From Cyanidium caldarium (Eukaryota > Rhodophyta > Bangiophyceae > Cyanidiales > Cyanidiaceae), in NCBI GenBank assembly GCA_026184775.1, contig JANCYW010000003.1, positions 310,001 through 374,000 on the forward strand: a DNA stretch of 64,000 bases, given 5' to 3'. The notes below the pieces were generated by a model that saw nothing but the letters and a program-made list of their open reading frames with translations, did no database searches and had not been told where the DNA came from. This document shows positions 26,992 to 35,879 of the stretch, piece by piece. Every line of letters starts with the position of its first letter. Position 1 is the stretch's first letter. The position numbers were made by a program, and so were the translations under genes.

Positions 26992-27283
26992 GCGATGCGG
27001 GGGGGCAGGAGCGTATCGCGTTGGAGGTGTGTGTTTGCGCATGGAATAAGCGGGAGAAAAGCAGCATGACATGTTCTGTTACTTGACCTTTTTCTCTCGG
27101 ACTCTGTCCATCTGTCCATATTCCTCTCTGTTGTCCGTATTCCAAAGCATTCCATTCGCTTCGGCACGCTTCCACTCGCGGGATTCGCTGACGCCTCCAC
27201 CACGACACGCTCAGACGCTCCTCTCACGCGTTTCGACGTGCTCGTTGGGGTATTTGTGACTTGGACCGCATCCAATAGATGAC

Positions 27284-28285
27284 ATGAATCTCACCGGCCC
27301 ACTTCGCATCCTATACGCTGCTCTCTTCCGTCCGATCGCTTCTCTGTATCTATGGGTCGGGGTGCTCTTCTCCAACCGCCTGCTCCGCGCCCACTGGCCG
27401 CGAGCGCTGCCGACGCCACTCAGTGCGCCCGACACCATCTCGGTGGTGACCGGCTGCAACACCGGCATCGGCTACGATACGGCGTTGGCCCTGTCGCGCG
27501 CCGGTTCCACGGTCGTGGTGTGCTGTCGCTCGAAGGACAAGGCGGAGCAGACGGTGGAGCGACTGCGGCGCGCCGGGGCGAGCGGCCGCCTCTTGCCACT
27601 GGCGTGCGAGTTGTCGTCGTTGGCGTCGGTGCGCGCGGCCGCGCTGGAACTGCGACAACGGGTGCCCCACGTCGATTTCCTGGTGCTGAACGCCGGCGTG
27701 ATGAACTTGCCGACGCTGCAGCTATCCGAGGACGGCTATGAGATGCACTTTGCGGTGAATCACATCGGACACTACTTGTTGACGCGGCTGCTCATCGGAC
27801 AAGTGCGCAAAGCGGTGATCGTACTGAGTTCGGACGGGCACATCATGGGCCGCACCGATGCCATCGACGATGTGAACTGGGACAAGCGCGGCCGCAACAC
27901 CTACGACGGGTTCGCCGCTTACGCCGACAGCAAGATGGCCAACGTGCTGTTCGCGCTGGAGTGCAACCGGCAGTATCCATCGATTCGCGCGGTTGCAGTG
28001 CATCCCGGTGCCGTGTACACCGATCTGATGCGGCACACGGTGAGCGATCGGGCGCGCAGCCGGATGGAGGGGCTCTTGCGGCGCTTGCTGCGCTCGCCTG
28101 CTGACGGCGCCGCCACGACCCTCCGCGCCATGGCCGACTGCTGCGAGAAGGGCGGCGACGAGCGACTCGCACTGTACTATCGCGATGCCCATCCCAGCTG
28201 GGCTGTCGGTGAGGACGATACTGCGGCGGCCGCTCATTTATGGCAAGTGACCGAGGAAATGGTGCGGCCATTCCTCGATGTCTGA
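27284..28285 (+). CDS. Short-chain dehydrogenase (retinol dehydrogenase / WWOX-like)
   Basis: Classical SDR oxidoreductase, 333 aa, using NAD(P)H. Motifs: TGCNTGIG (about residue 57, cofactor loop), CRSKDKAE after the second strand, LNAGVM (NAG motif), VLSSDGH (catalytic Ser) and Y213-A-D-S-K217 (catalytic Tyr and Lys), then HPGAVYTDL. The Arg after the second strand fits NADP preference in this subgroup. A hydrophobic N-terminal segment (residues 5-30) may anchor it in a membrane, as in retinol or protochlorophyllide-related dehydrogenases. Substrate unknown. ATG 27284 is the first of the frame. Confidence 0.9.
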   Translation: MNLTGPLRILYAALFRPIASLYLWVGVLFSNRLLRAHWPRALPTPLSAPDTISVVTGCNTGIGYDTALALSRAGSTVVVCCRSKDKAEQTVERLRRAGASGRLLPLACELSSLASVRAAALELRQRVPHVDFLVLNAGVMNLPTLQLSEDGYEMHFAVNHIGHYLLTRLLIGQVRKAVIVLSSDGHIMGRTDAIDDVNWDKRGRNTYDGFAAYADSKMANVLFALECNRQYPSIRAVAVHPGAVYTDLMRHTVSDRARSRMEGLLRRLLRSPADGAATTLRAMADCCEKGGDERLALYYRDAHPSWAVGEDDTAAAAHLWQVTEEMVRPFLDV

Positions 28286-28432
28286 CGTGTGAAGAGCGGT
28301 GCGGTGGGCAAACGCTCTGCTGGCAGCGCCTGGCTATACCGTAAACGTCTCCCGTCTAGTGTTCATCGCGCGCCCCTCGCTATCGAAACCTAAAACGTGC
28401 AGTGCCTGCGTCAAGTGACGTGTGCGCCGCCT

Positions 28433-29134
28433 CTACAGATTGCACAACGAAAAGATGCACTCCTGCGCTAAGGCAAAGCCGATGCCCCACGCGCAACCGT
28501 GCACGCAAGTGTTGCAGAGGCTCTTGGCATAGCTGCCGGTAGCACTGTTGTTGTTGTTGTTGTTGTTGGCGCCGGAAGCCTGCGCACCACTCTTGGACGT
28601 TTTCTGATTCGCATCGTATTCCGGTCCTTTGCGGTTCTGATACTCCGATGGCACCGCCTGTCCCGCATATACGGGGTACGGCTCTGACGGTGATATCGCG
28701 TAACCGGGCGGCGGTGGCGGCGGCAGTCCCTCCACATACGACCGATCGTAGACAGGATACGCTCCCGGCGGTGGCTGTTGCTCATATGCCCCACCGTACA
28801 CGTATCGATACCCCTCATTGCCGTACGACGCTCCTTCCGGCGAGCGCGCCCCGTACGGATAACCGCCACTCGGCGCGCCCTCTTCGTTCACTTTCTCCTC
28901 ATTCGCGTAGCGGTACTCGGGCGCCTCGCCCGGCGGCCATGCCGCGCCCGGTGGCGGCGGCCCGTATCCCCTATACGGTGGCACCCGTCGGTACTCCGGT
29001 GCGCCCTCATAGGCGTACCCCGGGTAGCCGCCCGGCGGCGGCGGCGCTTGGCGCACCTGCCATGCCTCTTCCTCGGAAGGTGGCGCGCCCTCCGACTCGG
29101 GCCGATAATATGGCTTAGAGGGTTCCGAATTCAT
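28433..29134 (-). CDS. Pro/Tyr-rich protein with Cys-rich hydrophobic C-terminus (CYSTM-like)
   Basis: A 233-aa protein starting MNSEPSKPYY. Residues 15-180 are dominated by Pro, Tyr, Gly and Glu, with proline runs, and a run of seven Asn near residue 195 is encoded by a GTT repeat on the plus strand. The last 33 residues form a short hydrophobic helix rich in Cys (SLCNTCVHGCAWGIGFALAQ). The architecture of a disordered PYG-rich part plus a C-terminal Cys-rich membrane module resembles plant CYSTM stress proteins and rhodopsin-tail-like proteins. Homology is unproven. It is divergent from the FBPase gene across 220 bp. Confidence 0.65.
   Translation of the reverse strand: MNSEPSKPYYRPESEGAPPSEEEAWQVRQAPPPPGGYPGYAYEGAPEYRRVPPYRGYGPPPPGAAWPPGEAPEYRYANEEKVNEEGAPSGGYPYGARSPEGASYGNEGYRYVYGGAYEQQPPPGAYPVYDRSYVEGLPPPPPPGYAISPSEPYPVYAGQAVPSEYQNRKGPEYDANQKTSKSGAQASGANNNNNNNSATGSYAKSLCNTCVHGCAWGIGFALAQECIFSLCNL
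28547..28570. repeat. Trinucleotide repeat (GTT)n
   Basis: A run of GTT / TTG units of about 24 bp inside the Pro/Tyr-rich gene. On the minus strand it encodes seven consecutive Asn. Likely length-variable between strains. Confidence 0.85.
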
Positions 29135-29354
29135 TCTGGAAAGAAGGACCCCTGTGTCCAGTAGGTGCCAATTCGGCCCAGGTCGCTCCAACGGCAACCG
29201 AACACACCCCGCAATACATTTCGCCGCCGCGTCCCTGCCCATCGTGCGCGCTGCTCGAATCGGGAGGTGCCACGGGAGGGCTGCACACCGCAGATAGCGT
29301 TGCCCGAGTGCCCGACACTGCCATCGGCACCGAGAGGGCGACACCGTGCTCAAC

Positions 29355-30596
29355 ATGGCTGGATACAACTCGACAGGCGGCGGGAAGGTGAGTTTTGTGA
29401 GTGCTGTGCCGCTATCAGCTAGTGGTGTTGCTGGACGCGGTTTGCCGCTGAGCGGCCGGCGCCACTTTTGCACGGGTGCATCGCGTTTGAGACTCGGTGG
29501 CCACGTTGCACGCGTTGTGTCTGCATCCCGACCTCCACTGCGCGCTCCCTGTATGGCCATCTATTTGCCGGAGACGCTCAATCAGTGGATTCTGCAACAG
29601 GAGCGGGTGCACCCGGAGAGCGCCGAGCTGGCACCGCTGCTGACGGCTATTGCCACCGCCGGCAAACAGATCGCCTCGTTGGTGGCGCGCGCCGGCGTGA
29701 GCAATCTGACGGGCCTGCAGGGCGACGGCGGCTCTATCAATGTGCAGGGAGAGGAACAGAAAAAGCTGGACGTGCTCACCAACGAGGTGTTGAAGAACGC
29801 GCTGCGATCCACCGGTCGGCTCGGCGTGTTAGCCTCGGAAGAGGAGGACGAACCGGTTTCGCTGATGGAGGAGAGCTTTGCCGGCCACTACATTGCCTGC
29901 TTCGACCCGTTGGACGGCTCGTCCAATGTCGATGCGGCCATCGCCACCGGCACCATTTTCGGGGTATCGCGCTCCAATTCCTCGTGCCTCACCGGCCCCG
30001 ACGGCGACCCGGTGAGCCCGCGTGACATGCAGTGCATGATACAGACGCTGCAACCGGGCGCCAACCTGGTCGCCGCCGGTTATATTCTCTACTCGTCATC
30101 AGTGGTGATGATGTTGTCCATGGGGCGCGGCGTGCAGGGCTTCTCGCTCGATCCGGCCATCGGCGAGTTTGTGCTCACACACCCGGACGTGAAGATCCCG
30201 CGGCGCGGCAAAATCTACTCCTTCAACGAAGCCAACTCGGGCAACTGGGACACCGTGCTGCAGGCGTACGTGCAGCGGATGAAGCATAATGGGTACTCCT
30301 CACGTTACATCGGCTCGCTGGTGGGCGACGTGCACCGCACCCTCTTGTACGGCGGCGTGTTCGGTTACCCGGCCGACAAGAAGAACCCCCGCGGCAAGCT
30401 GCGCCTGCTGTACGAGTGCGCCCCGATGGCCTTCCTGATGGAGCAGGCAGGCGGCGTGGCCACCACCGGCAGCCAACGCGTATTGGATGTCATCCCATCG
30501 CAGGTGCATCAGCGCGAGCCGCTCATCTGCGGCAGTGCGGACGATGTTCAGGACCTGCTGGACATGTATGCTGAGGCGCACGCCGCCAAAGTGTAG
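29355..30596 (+). CDS. FBP: Fructose-1,6-bisphosphatase, redox-type, plastid
   Basis: Hydrolyses fructose-1,6-bisphosphate in the Calvin cycle or gluconeogenesis. The 413-aa precursor begins MAGYNSTGGGKVSFV and has about 65 residues of Ser/Arg-rich leader, then TLNQWILQQE, GEEQKKLDVLTNEV, LASEEEDEP, the metal/substrate motif DPLDGSSN (184-191), GYILYSSSVVMML, SGNWDTVLQAY and RYIGSLVGDVHRTLLYGG with GGVATTGSQRVLD. C211 and C227 flank a loop inserted relative to cytosolic enzymes (NSSC ... MQC), equivalent to the thioredoxin-regulated loop of plant plastid FBPase. The third plant Cys is replaced (MIQTLQPG). So light regulation via thioredoxin is likely. Confidence 0.95.
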   Translation: MAGYNSTGGGKVSFVSAVPLSASGVAGRGLPLSGRRHFCTGASRLRLGGHVARVVSASRPPLRAPCMAIYLPETLNQWILQQERVHPESAELAPLLTAIATAGKQIASLVARAGVSNLTGLQGDGGSINVQGEEQKKLDVLTNEVLKNALRSTGRLGVLASEEEDEPVSLMEESFAGHYIACFDPLDGSSNVDAAIATGTIFGVSRSNSSCLTGPDGDPVSPRDMQCMIQTLQPGANLVAAGYILYSSSVVMMLSMGRGVQGFSLDPAIGEFVLTHPDVKIPRRGKIYSFNEANSGNWDTVLQAYVQRMKHNGYSSRYIGSLVGDVHRTLLYGGVFGYPADKKNPRGKLRLLYECAPMAFLMEQAGGVATTGSQRVLDVIPSQVHQREPLICGSADDVQDLLDMYAEAHAAKV

Positions 30597-30869
30597 GGGG
30601 AGGAGCGGGGATGCGAGTGGCGGAAGCGTCGCAGAGCGCAGAGGGCCACAGCGTGAGTTTCTCCTGCGTGCGGGCGGAAAGATGCCGCTTGTTGAGCGTG
30701 GCCCGACACTGGACAGGTAACTTGATGCCGTAGGTGGGTAAACATCGCCGAGCATGCGCTGCCGGCGCCTCGGCCGAAGCGATTCTGTCTCGCGCGGGTC
30801 CGGGTGGCCGCGTGTCAGACGCGAGCCCCTCGGTGGTCGGCGTCGTTGCTTCGCTCACAGGCGCGCACT

Positions 30870-31226
30870 ATGCCCCAGGGAGCACTGCGAGTGGGCGGCG
30901 CACTGGGAAAGCCAGTTGTTGCAAAGCGCCAAAAGCCCCGGAGCGGCGGCCGAAAGAGCGGCAAACCCGCCAGGGCCAAGACGTCCAAGAAACAGCGCAG
31001 GTTGACGGCCCGGATCAACGCCCGGGTGGAGGCTCTCGTGGCCAACAAGATGGCTGCGAGCACCGGTCAGCCGCTGACGCTGGTGAAACCGGGCGAGGCA
31101 ATGGGCACCGGTAAGCAGCCGGCGGCGCAGAAGGGTGCTGCGAAGGAGGTTGGCGCTGGCAGCCGTGTCATCTGGAGCGTGCCACGGGTCAAGTTTGACG
31201 CCAAGAAATGTCAAGGCCGACACTGA
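30870..31226 (+). CDS. UPF0390 / C19orf53-like small basic protein
   Basis: A 118-aa, Lys/Arg-rich protein. The start MPQGALRVGG and the following basic core (GKPARAKTSKKQRRLTARIN, VEALVANKMAAS, LTLVKPGEAM) fit the UPF0390 family (animal C19orf53, LYDG10), which begins MAQG/MPQG and ends its core with a short hydrophobic KASSxxxxLxLLKxP motif. Family function is unclear; yeast and animal members associate with nucleoli and ribosome assembly. The 24 C-terminal residues (SRVIWSVPRVKFDAKK) are extra. The frame extends upstream to 30804, but 30870 gives the family start. Confidence 0.6.
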   Translation: MPQGALRVGGALGKPVVAKRQKPRSGGRKSGKPARAKTSKKQRRLTARINARVEALVANKMAASTGQPLTLVKPGEAMGTGKQPAAQKGAAKEVGAGSRVIWSVPRVKFDAKKCQGRH

Positions 31227-31355
31227 CGGCGGTGCGCAGCGGGTGCAGTCACGCTTTTCAAGGCAAAATCCAGACGCACCTCTTCACAGCATCCCTGTCC
31301 CGCTCCCATGCTTTACTCTCTGCACACGGCACCGGCCGTCGAGCCGGGCCGACGC

Positions 31356-32156
31356 TCAGCTCGCGGACCGCAGCGCCTGCTCTACCTTGTTGGCTTCTGC
31401 TTCGGCATCCACACTCTTGCCGAAGAACGACACCAGCTGCCCGTCGGGGCCCATCAGGTAGGTGATGATGCTGTGGTCCACCTGGTAGTCCTCGGTGTCC
31501 TCGGCGGTCTTGGTGAAGTAGACGCGGTATGCGCGTGCCGCCGCCACGCACTGCTCCACACTGCCGGTGAGCCCCACGAAGCGGTCGTCGAACTCGTTGT
31601 CGCGCAAGAAGCGCTCCACCGCCTGCGGTGTGTCCCGCTCCGGGTCCACCGATATGAAGATAGGCACCAGCAGCTGACTCACCCGCTCGCGCCCCAGTCG
31701 CTTGTCCAGCAGGTGCAACACCTCCGTGATCTTTTCCATCTCGTCCGGGCACACATCCGGACAGTGGGTGAACCCGAAATAGACCAGCATGTGCTGACCG
31801 GCAAAGTCCCGGTCGGTCACCGTGCGCTCGGTGCGCGAGTCCACCAGCGTGAACGGCCCGCCGATGGCCGGCCGGCCCACACCGCCAGCAGGTAACTCGT
31901 TGCGCGCCCTTGCCTTGAGTCGTTCCAACCGCTCCTCTTTGTAGTAATAGTAAACGGTTCCGATGCCCGCGGCCACTCCGGTGGCGACGGCCAACGATCG
32001 CCAAGTGACGGGCCCGCCAGCGGGCTTGTTCGTAGTGGCGCCCGGGGCAGCGGACGTGCTCGGCGACTTGTGTGCGTCACTCAGATGTCTTCGAGGTATT
32101 TTCGCCTGTCGAACGGGCTTGGCGGTGGTCGTTATGGCTCGTCTCAGCGCTTGCAT
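31356..32156 (-). CDS. SCO1: SCO1/SCO2, copper chaperone for cytochrome c oxidase
   Basis: SCO proteins deliver copper to the CuA site of cytochrome oxidase subunit 2 in the mitochondrial intermembrane space. This 266-aa precursor starts MQALRRAITTTAKPVRQAK, a good mitochondrial presequence. A membrane helix at about residues 55-72 (SLAVATGVAAGIGTVYYYY) precedes a thioredoxin-fold domain with FTLVDSRTERT, LVYFGFTHCPDVCPDEMEK (copper-binding CPxxCP around residue 132), FISVDPERDTP and the distal His in YQVDHSIITYLMGP. All copper ligands are present. An earlier in-frame ATG at 32210 is less likely. Confidence 0.95.
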   Translation of the reverse strand: MQALRRAITTTAKPVRQAKIPRRHLSDAHKSPSTSAAPGATTNKPAGGPVTWRSLAVATGVAAGIGTVYYYYKEERLERLKARARNELPAGGVGRPAIGGPFTLVDSRTERTVTDRDFAGQHMLVYFGFTHCPDVCPDEMEKITEVLHLLDKRLGRERVSQLLVPIFISVDPERDTPQAVERFLRDNEFDDRFVGLTGSVEQCVAAARAYRVYFTKTAEDTEDYQVDHSIITYLMGPDGQLVSFFGKSVDAEAEANKVEQALRSAS

Positions 32157-32433
32157 GGAGTGATGGAAGGTACCCGACGAAAGCGGGACATGCGGGAACG
32201 TCCGAACCATCGAAGCGGTTCGTAGAGGAGCAGCACATCGGGAGGCAACAGACTCTTCACAAACGCCCGTGCAGAGCCCACCAGAGTTCCGTAGAAAGGA
32301 GGACGCGTTCTAACGCGGGAACCGCTGCGTTGAGGCACAGTCGTCGCAGGTAGTATTCTTTCGGTAACCGCCTGGACCGATGTCTGGAGAAGGCTGCAGC
32401 ATGATAAACCGCTCCGTCGTGCACACACCTGCC

Positions 32434-33378
32434 TCAGACACTCAGAGCGATGCACTCTATTTCGAACTTGGCGCCTTTGGGCAACGCCTTGGCGGCAAAG
32501 GTGCTGCGTGCGGGCAAGCGGTCATCCGTGCAGCCGTGCTCCCGTAGCCATGCCTCGTAGATGGCGTTCACCACCGGAAAGTCGACGATGTCTTCCAACA
32601 AGATGGTGGTCTTGACGATGTGCCGTACGCTGCTGCCTGACGCCTCCAGGATAGCTTTCATGTTGGCCAGCGCTTGTGCGGTTTGGGCGGCCACGTTGTC
32701 TCCGACCATGTCGCTCTGTGGTGGCGGTCGCAGTCCGATGCAGCCGCTGACGTATACCGTGCCCGTGCGGCGATCTCGCACAGCCTGGTTGTACGGTCCG
32801 ACAGCCAGAGCCGCTGCGGTCGTGCGCACTGCTGACGAAGGCGATGTGGTGACGTCCGCTGCGGCCGAAACCTGCACCAACCGACCGGACACCGTCGGCG
32901 ATGCGACCACTGCAGTCACCGCGACTTTTGTCTGCCCGATCCACTCTCGCCACAGCGGTTCCCAGGCACTGCCGTGCTCGGCGCGCGCCACGTAGATCGT
33001 GACAGACACCAGATCCGCGCGCGATGAACCCGCTCGCTCCAAAGTGGCATCGACCTTGGCCAGGCACTCACGAAACTGATCGGCAAAGCTCAGGTCCGCA
33101 GTTCCCGCCACCAGCGCACCGATGTGCAACGTGCCGTTACGCAGCACACAAGTACCCACATCGCCTCTGGCAGAGCAGTCCGATGTTGCGCCCGCCTGCA
33201 AATTGCCGCGGAGGCAAGCGAGTGCCCTCCCGCGCCGCACACTGACAGGCCGCGTCCAAGCCGCTGGCGGCGGAGAGAGTCGTGGATCGCTCCTCTCCGA
33301 CGACGTCCGTTGCCTTCTTAACGTCGCCACTGGCTTGATGCCGCAGACGGGAATCACAAAAGTGACTGCGGCGTGCAT
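32434..33378 (-). CDS. Double RidA (YjgF/UK114) protein
   Basis: RidA proteins deaminate reactive enamine/imine intermediates made by PLP enzymes. This 314-aa protein has two RidA-like domains in tandem after a leader of about 65 residues with organelle-targeting character. The second domain (about 190-314) is canonical: VGPYNQAVR, YVSGCIGL, QTAQALANMKAIL, KTTILLEDIVDF, then PARSTFAAKALPKGAKFEIE, which carries the conserved catalytic Arg (P-x-R-S/T) and the Glu near the end. The first (about 75-180) keeps the fold pattern (LRNGTLHIGAL, FRECLAKVDATLERAGSSRA, SVTIYVA, SAWEPLWREWI, AVTAVVASP, LVQVSAAA) but lacks the catalytic Arg motif. Confidence 0.85.
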   Translation of the reverse strand: MHAAVTFVIPVCGIKPVATLRRQRTSSERSDPRLSPPPAAWTRPVSVRRGRALACLRGNLQAGATSDCSARGDVGTCVLRNGTLHIGALVAGTADLSFADQFRECLAKVDATLERAGSSRADLVSVTIYVARAEHGSAWEPLWREWIGQTKVAVTAVVASPTVSGRLVQVSAAADVTTSPSSAVRTTAAALAVGPYNQAVRDRRTGTVYVSGCIGLRPPPQSDMVGDNVAAQTAQALANMKAILEASGSSVRHIVKTTILLEDIVDFPVVNAIYEAWLREHGCTDDRLPARSTFAAKALPKGAKFEIECIALSV

Positions 33379-33749
33379 TGTGTGCAGAATCGTTGCCGAT
33401 CACCGGTGCAAGCGCTGACAAGTTCTCCTCCGATGCGACCGGGACGAACGTCGGAGCGATCGCGCGCTGCGCAATTCCATTCTGCGAGGTGCCGTGGTGT
33501 TCCGCGGCAGTCGAGCATGAACCAAACGATGGTGTGGAGAATGCCGCGGGAGCTTTGTGAAAGCCCAAAAACGTGCAGATTCGTCACTCCAGCGATGACA
33601 GAATGCTCTGATCGGTGATTGCACGTCGCGTGCCTACATGAAAGGAGCCACGGCGAGGCGAAGAATAGCTCCGCTCCCGAGCCGCACCTTCCGTTGTATC
33701 CATTTGGCACCCTAAGCACCGGGCACACCGGGAGAGCGTACCGTCCGGT
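33379..33749. other. Divergent intergenic region, 371 bp
   Basis: Between the RidA gene (minus) and the glycosyltransferase gene (plus). Should contain both promoters. No RNA gene or repeat recognised. Confidence 0.4.
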
Positions 33750-34751
33750 ATGAAACCATTGCTGGAAAAAGTGCAACGCCAGCTTTTTCTCTCCCTTTCA
33801 TGGCCGCACAAACCACCCACGTGCACCTATCGAGAGGACTGCCTGTCGATCGTCATACCCGCGCTGAACGAAGCCGCCTGCATCGAGAACACCATCCATC
33901 TGATATGGGAGCGCAGTGCATTGTACTTGCCTAGCGCGAATGCCGACCGCCGGCAGAGCATCCATCAGGCTAGCTCAAGCCCGAGCACCATCCGCTACGT
34001 GGAGGTTATCGTGGTGGACGGGGGATCATCCGATGAGACGCTGCTGCAGGCATGCCGCGGTGCACCGTGGTGGCATGCGGCACACTTGCGAGTGACACGG
34101 CTGCCTCCGCTCGCGCGACCGGCTCGCGCGAATCAGATGAATTACGGCGCTTCTATTGCTCAGGGAGCGTATTTGATGTTCTTGCATGCAGACACTGTGC
34201 TGCCGTGGAGCTACCCGCAAATCGTGTACCGCACGCTGCAACAAACCGGCCATCCCTCGGGCGGTGACAGCGTGCCCAACACCCGCACCGTGGGTGCCTT
34301 CTCCTTATCGTTTCCACCGGCGCTGCCGCTGTTGCGGCTGGTGGCCTGGGGCGCCAATGTGCGTGCAAAGCTGTTGCGTCAACCGTACGGCGATCAGGCG
34401 TACTTCATGCGTCGTGAGACGTTCGAGACGTTGGGCGGGTTCGCCCACGACTGGCCCTTTCTGGAGGACGTGGAGTTCACCCGACGAGCGCGTCAACGTT
34501 TCGGCTGGAGGCACGGCATCGTCGTCGCGCCCGAGCGCCTGCAAACGAGCGCGCGGCGGTACGAGCGCTTGGGCGTCGTCCGCGCGGTGCTGCTGAATCA
34601 GTTCATCCTGGTGGCGCATTTCTTTGGCATCGGCTGCAACACGCTGGCGACGTGGTATCGGGGGATGCTGCCCGGCGGGCCAGCGCCGAATGCCCGGCCG
34701 AAAGCGGCGGAACCGAGCCCATCGCGTCCGGATCCGCGCGGTCACCGATGA
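33750..34751 (+). CDS. Family 2 glycosyltransferase, TIGR04283-like
   Basis: A 333-aa GT2 enzyme. Motifs: LSIVIPALNEAACIENTI (nucleotide-sugar fold start), VIVVDGGSSDETL, ARANQMNYGASIAQGAYLMF then LHADT (DxD-equivalent HAD), VGAFSLSF, YGDQAYFMRRETFETLGGF, FLEDVEFTRRARQ (ED catalytic pair) and LQTSARRYERLGVVR. The combination ANQMNxGA, LHADT, YGDQ and TSARR(W/Y) is the mark of the bacterial rSAM/selenodomain-associated transferase 2 group (TIGR04283). Such genes are common in cyanobacteria and proteobacteria and rare in eukaryotes, so bacterial or plastid-ancestor origin is likely. An insertion of about 25 residues follows the first helix. Acceptor unknown. Confidence 0.85.
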   Translation: MKPLLEKVQRQLFLSLSWPHKPPTCTYREDCLSIVIPALNEAACIENTIHLIWERSALYLPSANADRRQSIHQASSSPSTIRYVEVIVVDGGSSDETLLQACRGAPWWHAAHLRVTRLPPLARPARANQMNYGASIAQGAYLMFLHADTVLPWSYPQIVYRTLQQTGHPSGGDSVPNTRTVGAFSLSFPPALPLLRLVAWGANVRAKLLRQPYGDQAYFMRRETFETLGGFAHDWPFLEDVEFTRRARQRFGWRHGIVVAPERLQTSARRYERLGVVRAVLLNQFILVAHFFGIGCNTLATWYRGMLPGGPAPNARPKAAEPSPSRPDPRGHR

Positions 34752-34959
34752 GTTTGGGAGCCGCCTGCATAGCACGGCGACTACCACTTCGATGACCCAT
34801 CGGTTCCCTCTTTACATACGTGGGCCGACATCTCTAGGCGACCGATGTGCATCGCCCCAAGAAGCCCGGCAGACGCCTCCAGCTTGGGCGTCGCTGTCGA
34901 GCATGCCCGGTAACCCACTGACTCTGGACGCGGCATGATGCTTATGCGACCTACTACTA

Positions 34960-35703
34960 CTACTTCTTCTTCTTCTTCTCAGCGTGCTTCTTGCTCTTGC
35001 CGGGCTTTTCCGGCTCGATCGCGACCGCCGCCCCCGCCACTTCAAACTGAAAGTTGCCCTTGGTGGCGGCATTCATCGCTTTCATGAACGAATCGTAGTC
35101 GCCCGGCGAGAAGGCAATCTCCAACGTGGCGCCTTCGCTGCTGTAGTGTTCTCGCAACACGTTACAGTGGGCGCGCACGATGCCGCTGGACGCCCCCAAG
35201 CTGGCGTGCGGCACCTTCAGCACACCCTCCATCTGATGCTTCTTCAGCGGCAAGCAGGCCATCAACTTGGGCGCCATCTGGGCCACTTGCCTGTCCGCCG
35301 GCTGGTCCGGATCCACACGCACCCGCACGGTCTCCAGTGCCTGCTCCACCCGCATCACCGGTATCGGATGGTGCGTCTTCGGATCCACATAGTTGCGGTG
35401 AATGAACTCGATAACCTCACGCCGCTTCGCCTCCAGCTTCTCTCGCCGTTCCGCCGCCGACAACTGAAACTCGCCCTTGCGCAGAATCTTGTCCAGTATG
35501 GCCTCGTGGGAGACGCCCTCCCCGAAGGTGGCGTGCAAGTCGGTCTCGGACGCCCGCTCGCCTTTGTTGTAGTCGGCGAAGATGACCTCGGTGGTCACCA
35601 CGTCGGACACGTTCGTCAACTCCCCCTCTCGGTACTTGACCACCGTACCCGCATGCGTCGCCACCTCGAAATTGTGCTTGCCGTGTTTGTAACGGACCAG
35701 CAT
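34960..35703 (-). CDS. SBDS: SBDS/Sdo1, 60S subunit maturation factor
   Basis: SBDS with EFL1 releases eIF6/Tif6 from late 60S subunits. This 247-aa protein begins MLVRYKHGKHNFEVA (family: VRMKRAGKRFEIACY) and shows the domain-1 pattern (VTTEVIFADYNKGERASETD, HATFG), then EAILDKILRKGEFQLSAAER (domain 1/2 junction, family QILTKGEVQVSDKER), FIHRNYVDPKTHHPIPVMRV and ALETVRVRVDP, and a third domain with LKVPHASLG and LEIAFSPGDYDSFMK. A Lys-rich tail ends the protein. The N-terminus is a little short compared with human SBDS; upstream in-frame codons (from a GTG at 35730) look partly homologous, so a missed upstream start or exon is possible. Confidence 0.9.
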   Translation of the reverse strand: MLVRYKHGKHNFEVATHAGTVVKYREGELTNVSDVVTTEVIFADYNKGERASETDLHATFGEGVSHEAILDKILRKGEFQLSAAERREKLEAKRREVIEFIHRNYVDPKTHHPIPVMRVEQALETVRVRVDPDQPADRQVAQMAPKLMACLPLKKHQMEGVLKVPHASLGASSGIVRAHCNVLREHYSSEGATLEIAFSPGDYDSFMKAMNAATKGNFQFEVAGAAVAIEPEKPGKSKKHAEKKKKK

Positions 35704-35879
35704 TTTGAGAGGCGTCCTACGTAAACCCACTTTTGGAGCCCAGCGACACCAACCGAGCCGACGGCATCACGCTGTCGATCGGGGTCACAACACATCGAGC
35801 GATGCCATTGCCTTCCGTGAAAATCTCAGTTCGGCTGCTGCAAGACGGAGGTCGCGTCGAAGGTGGACTGTCATAGAGT

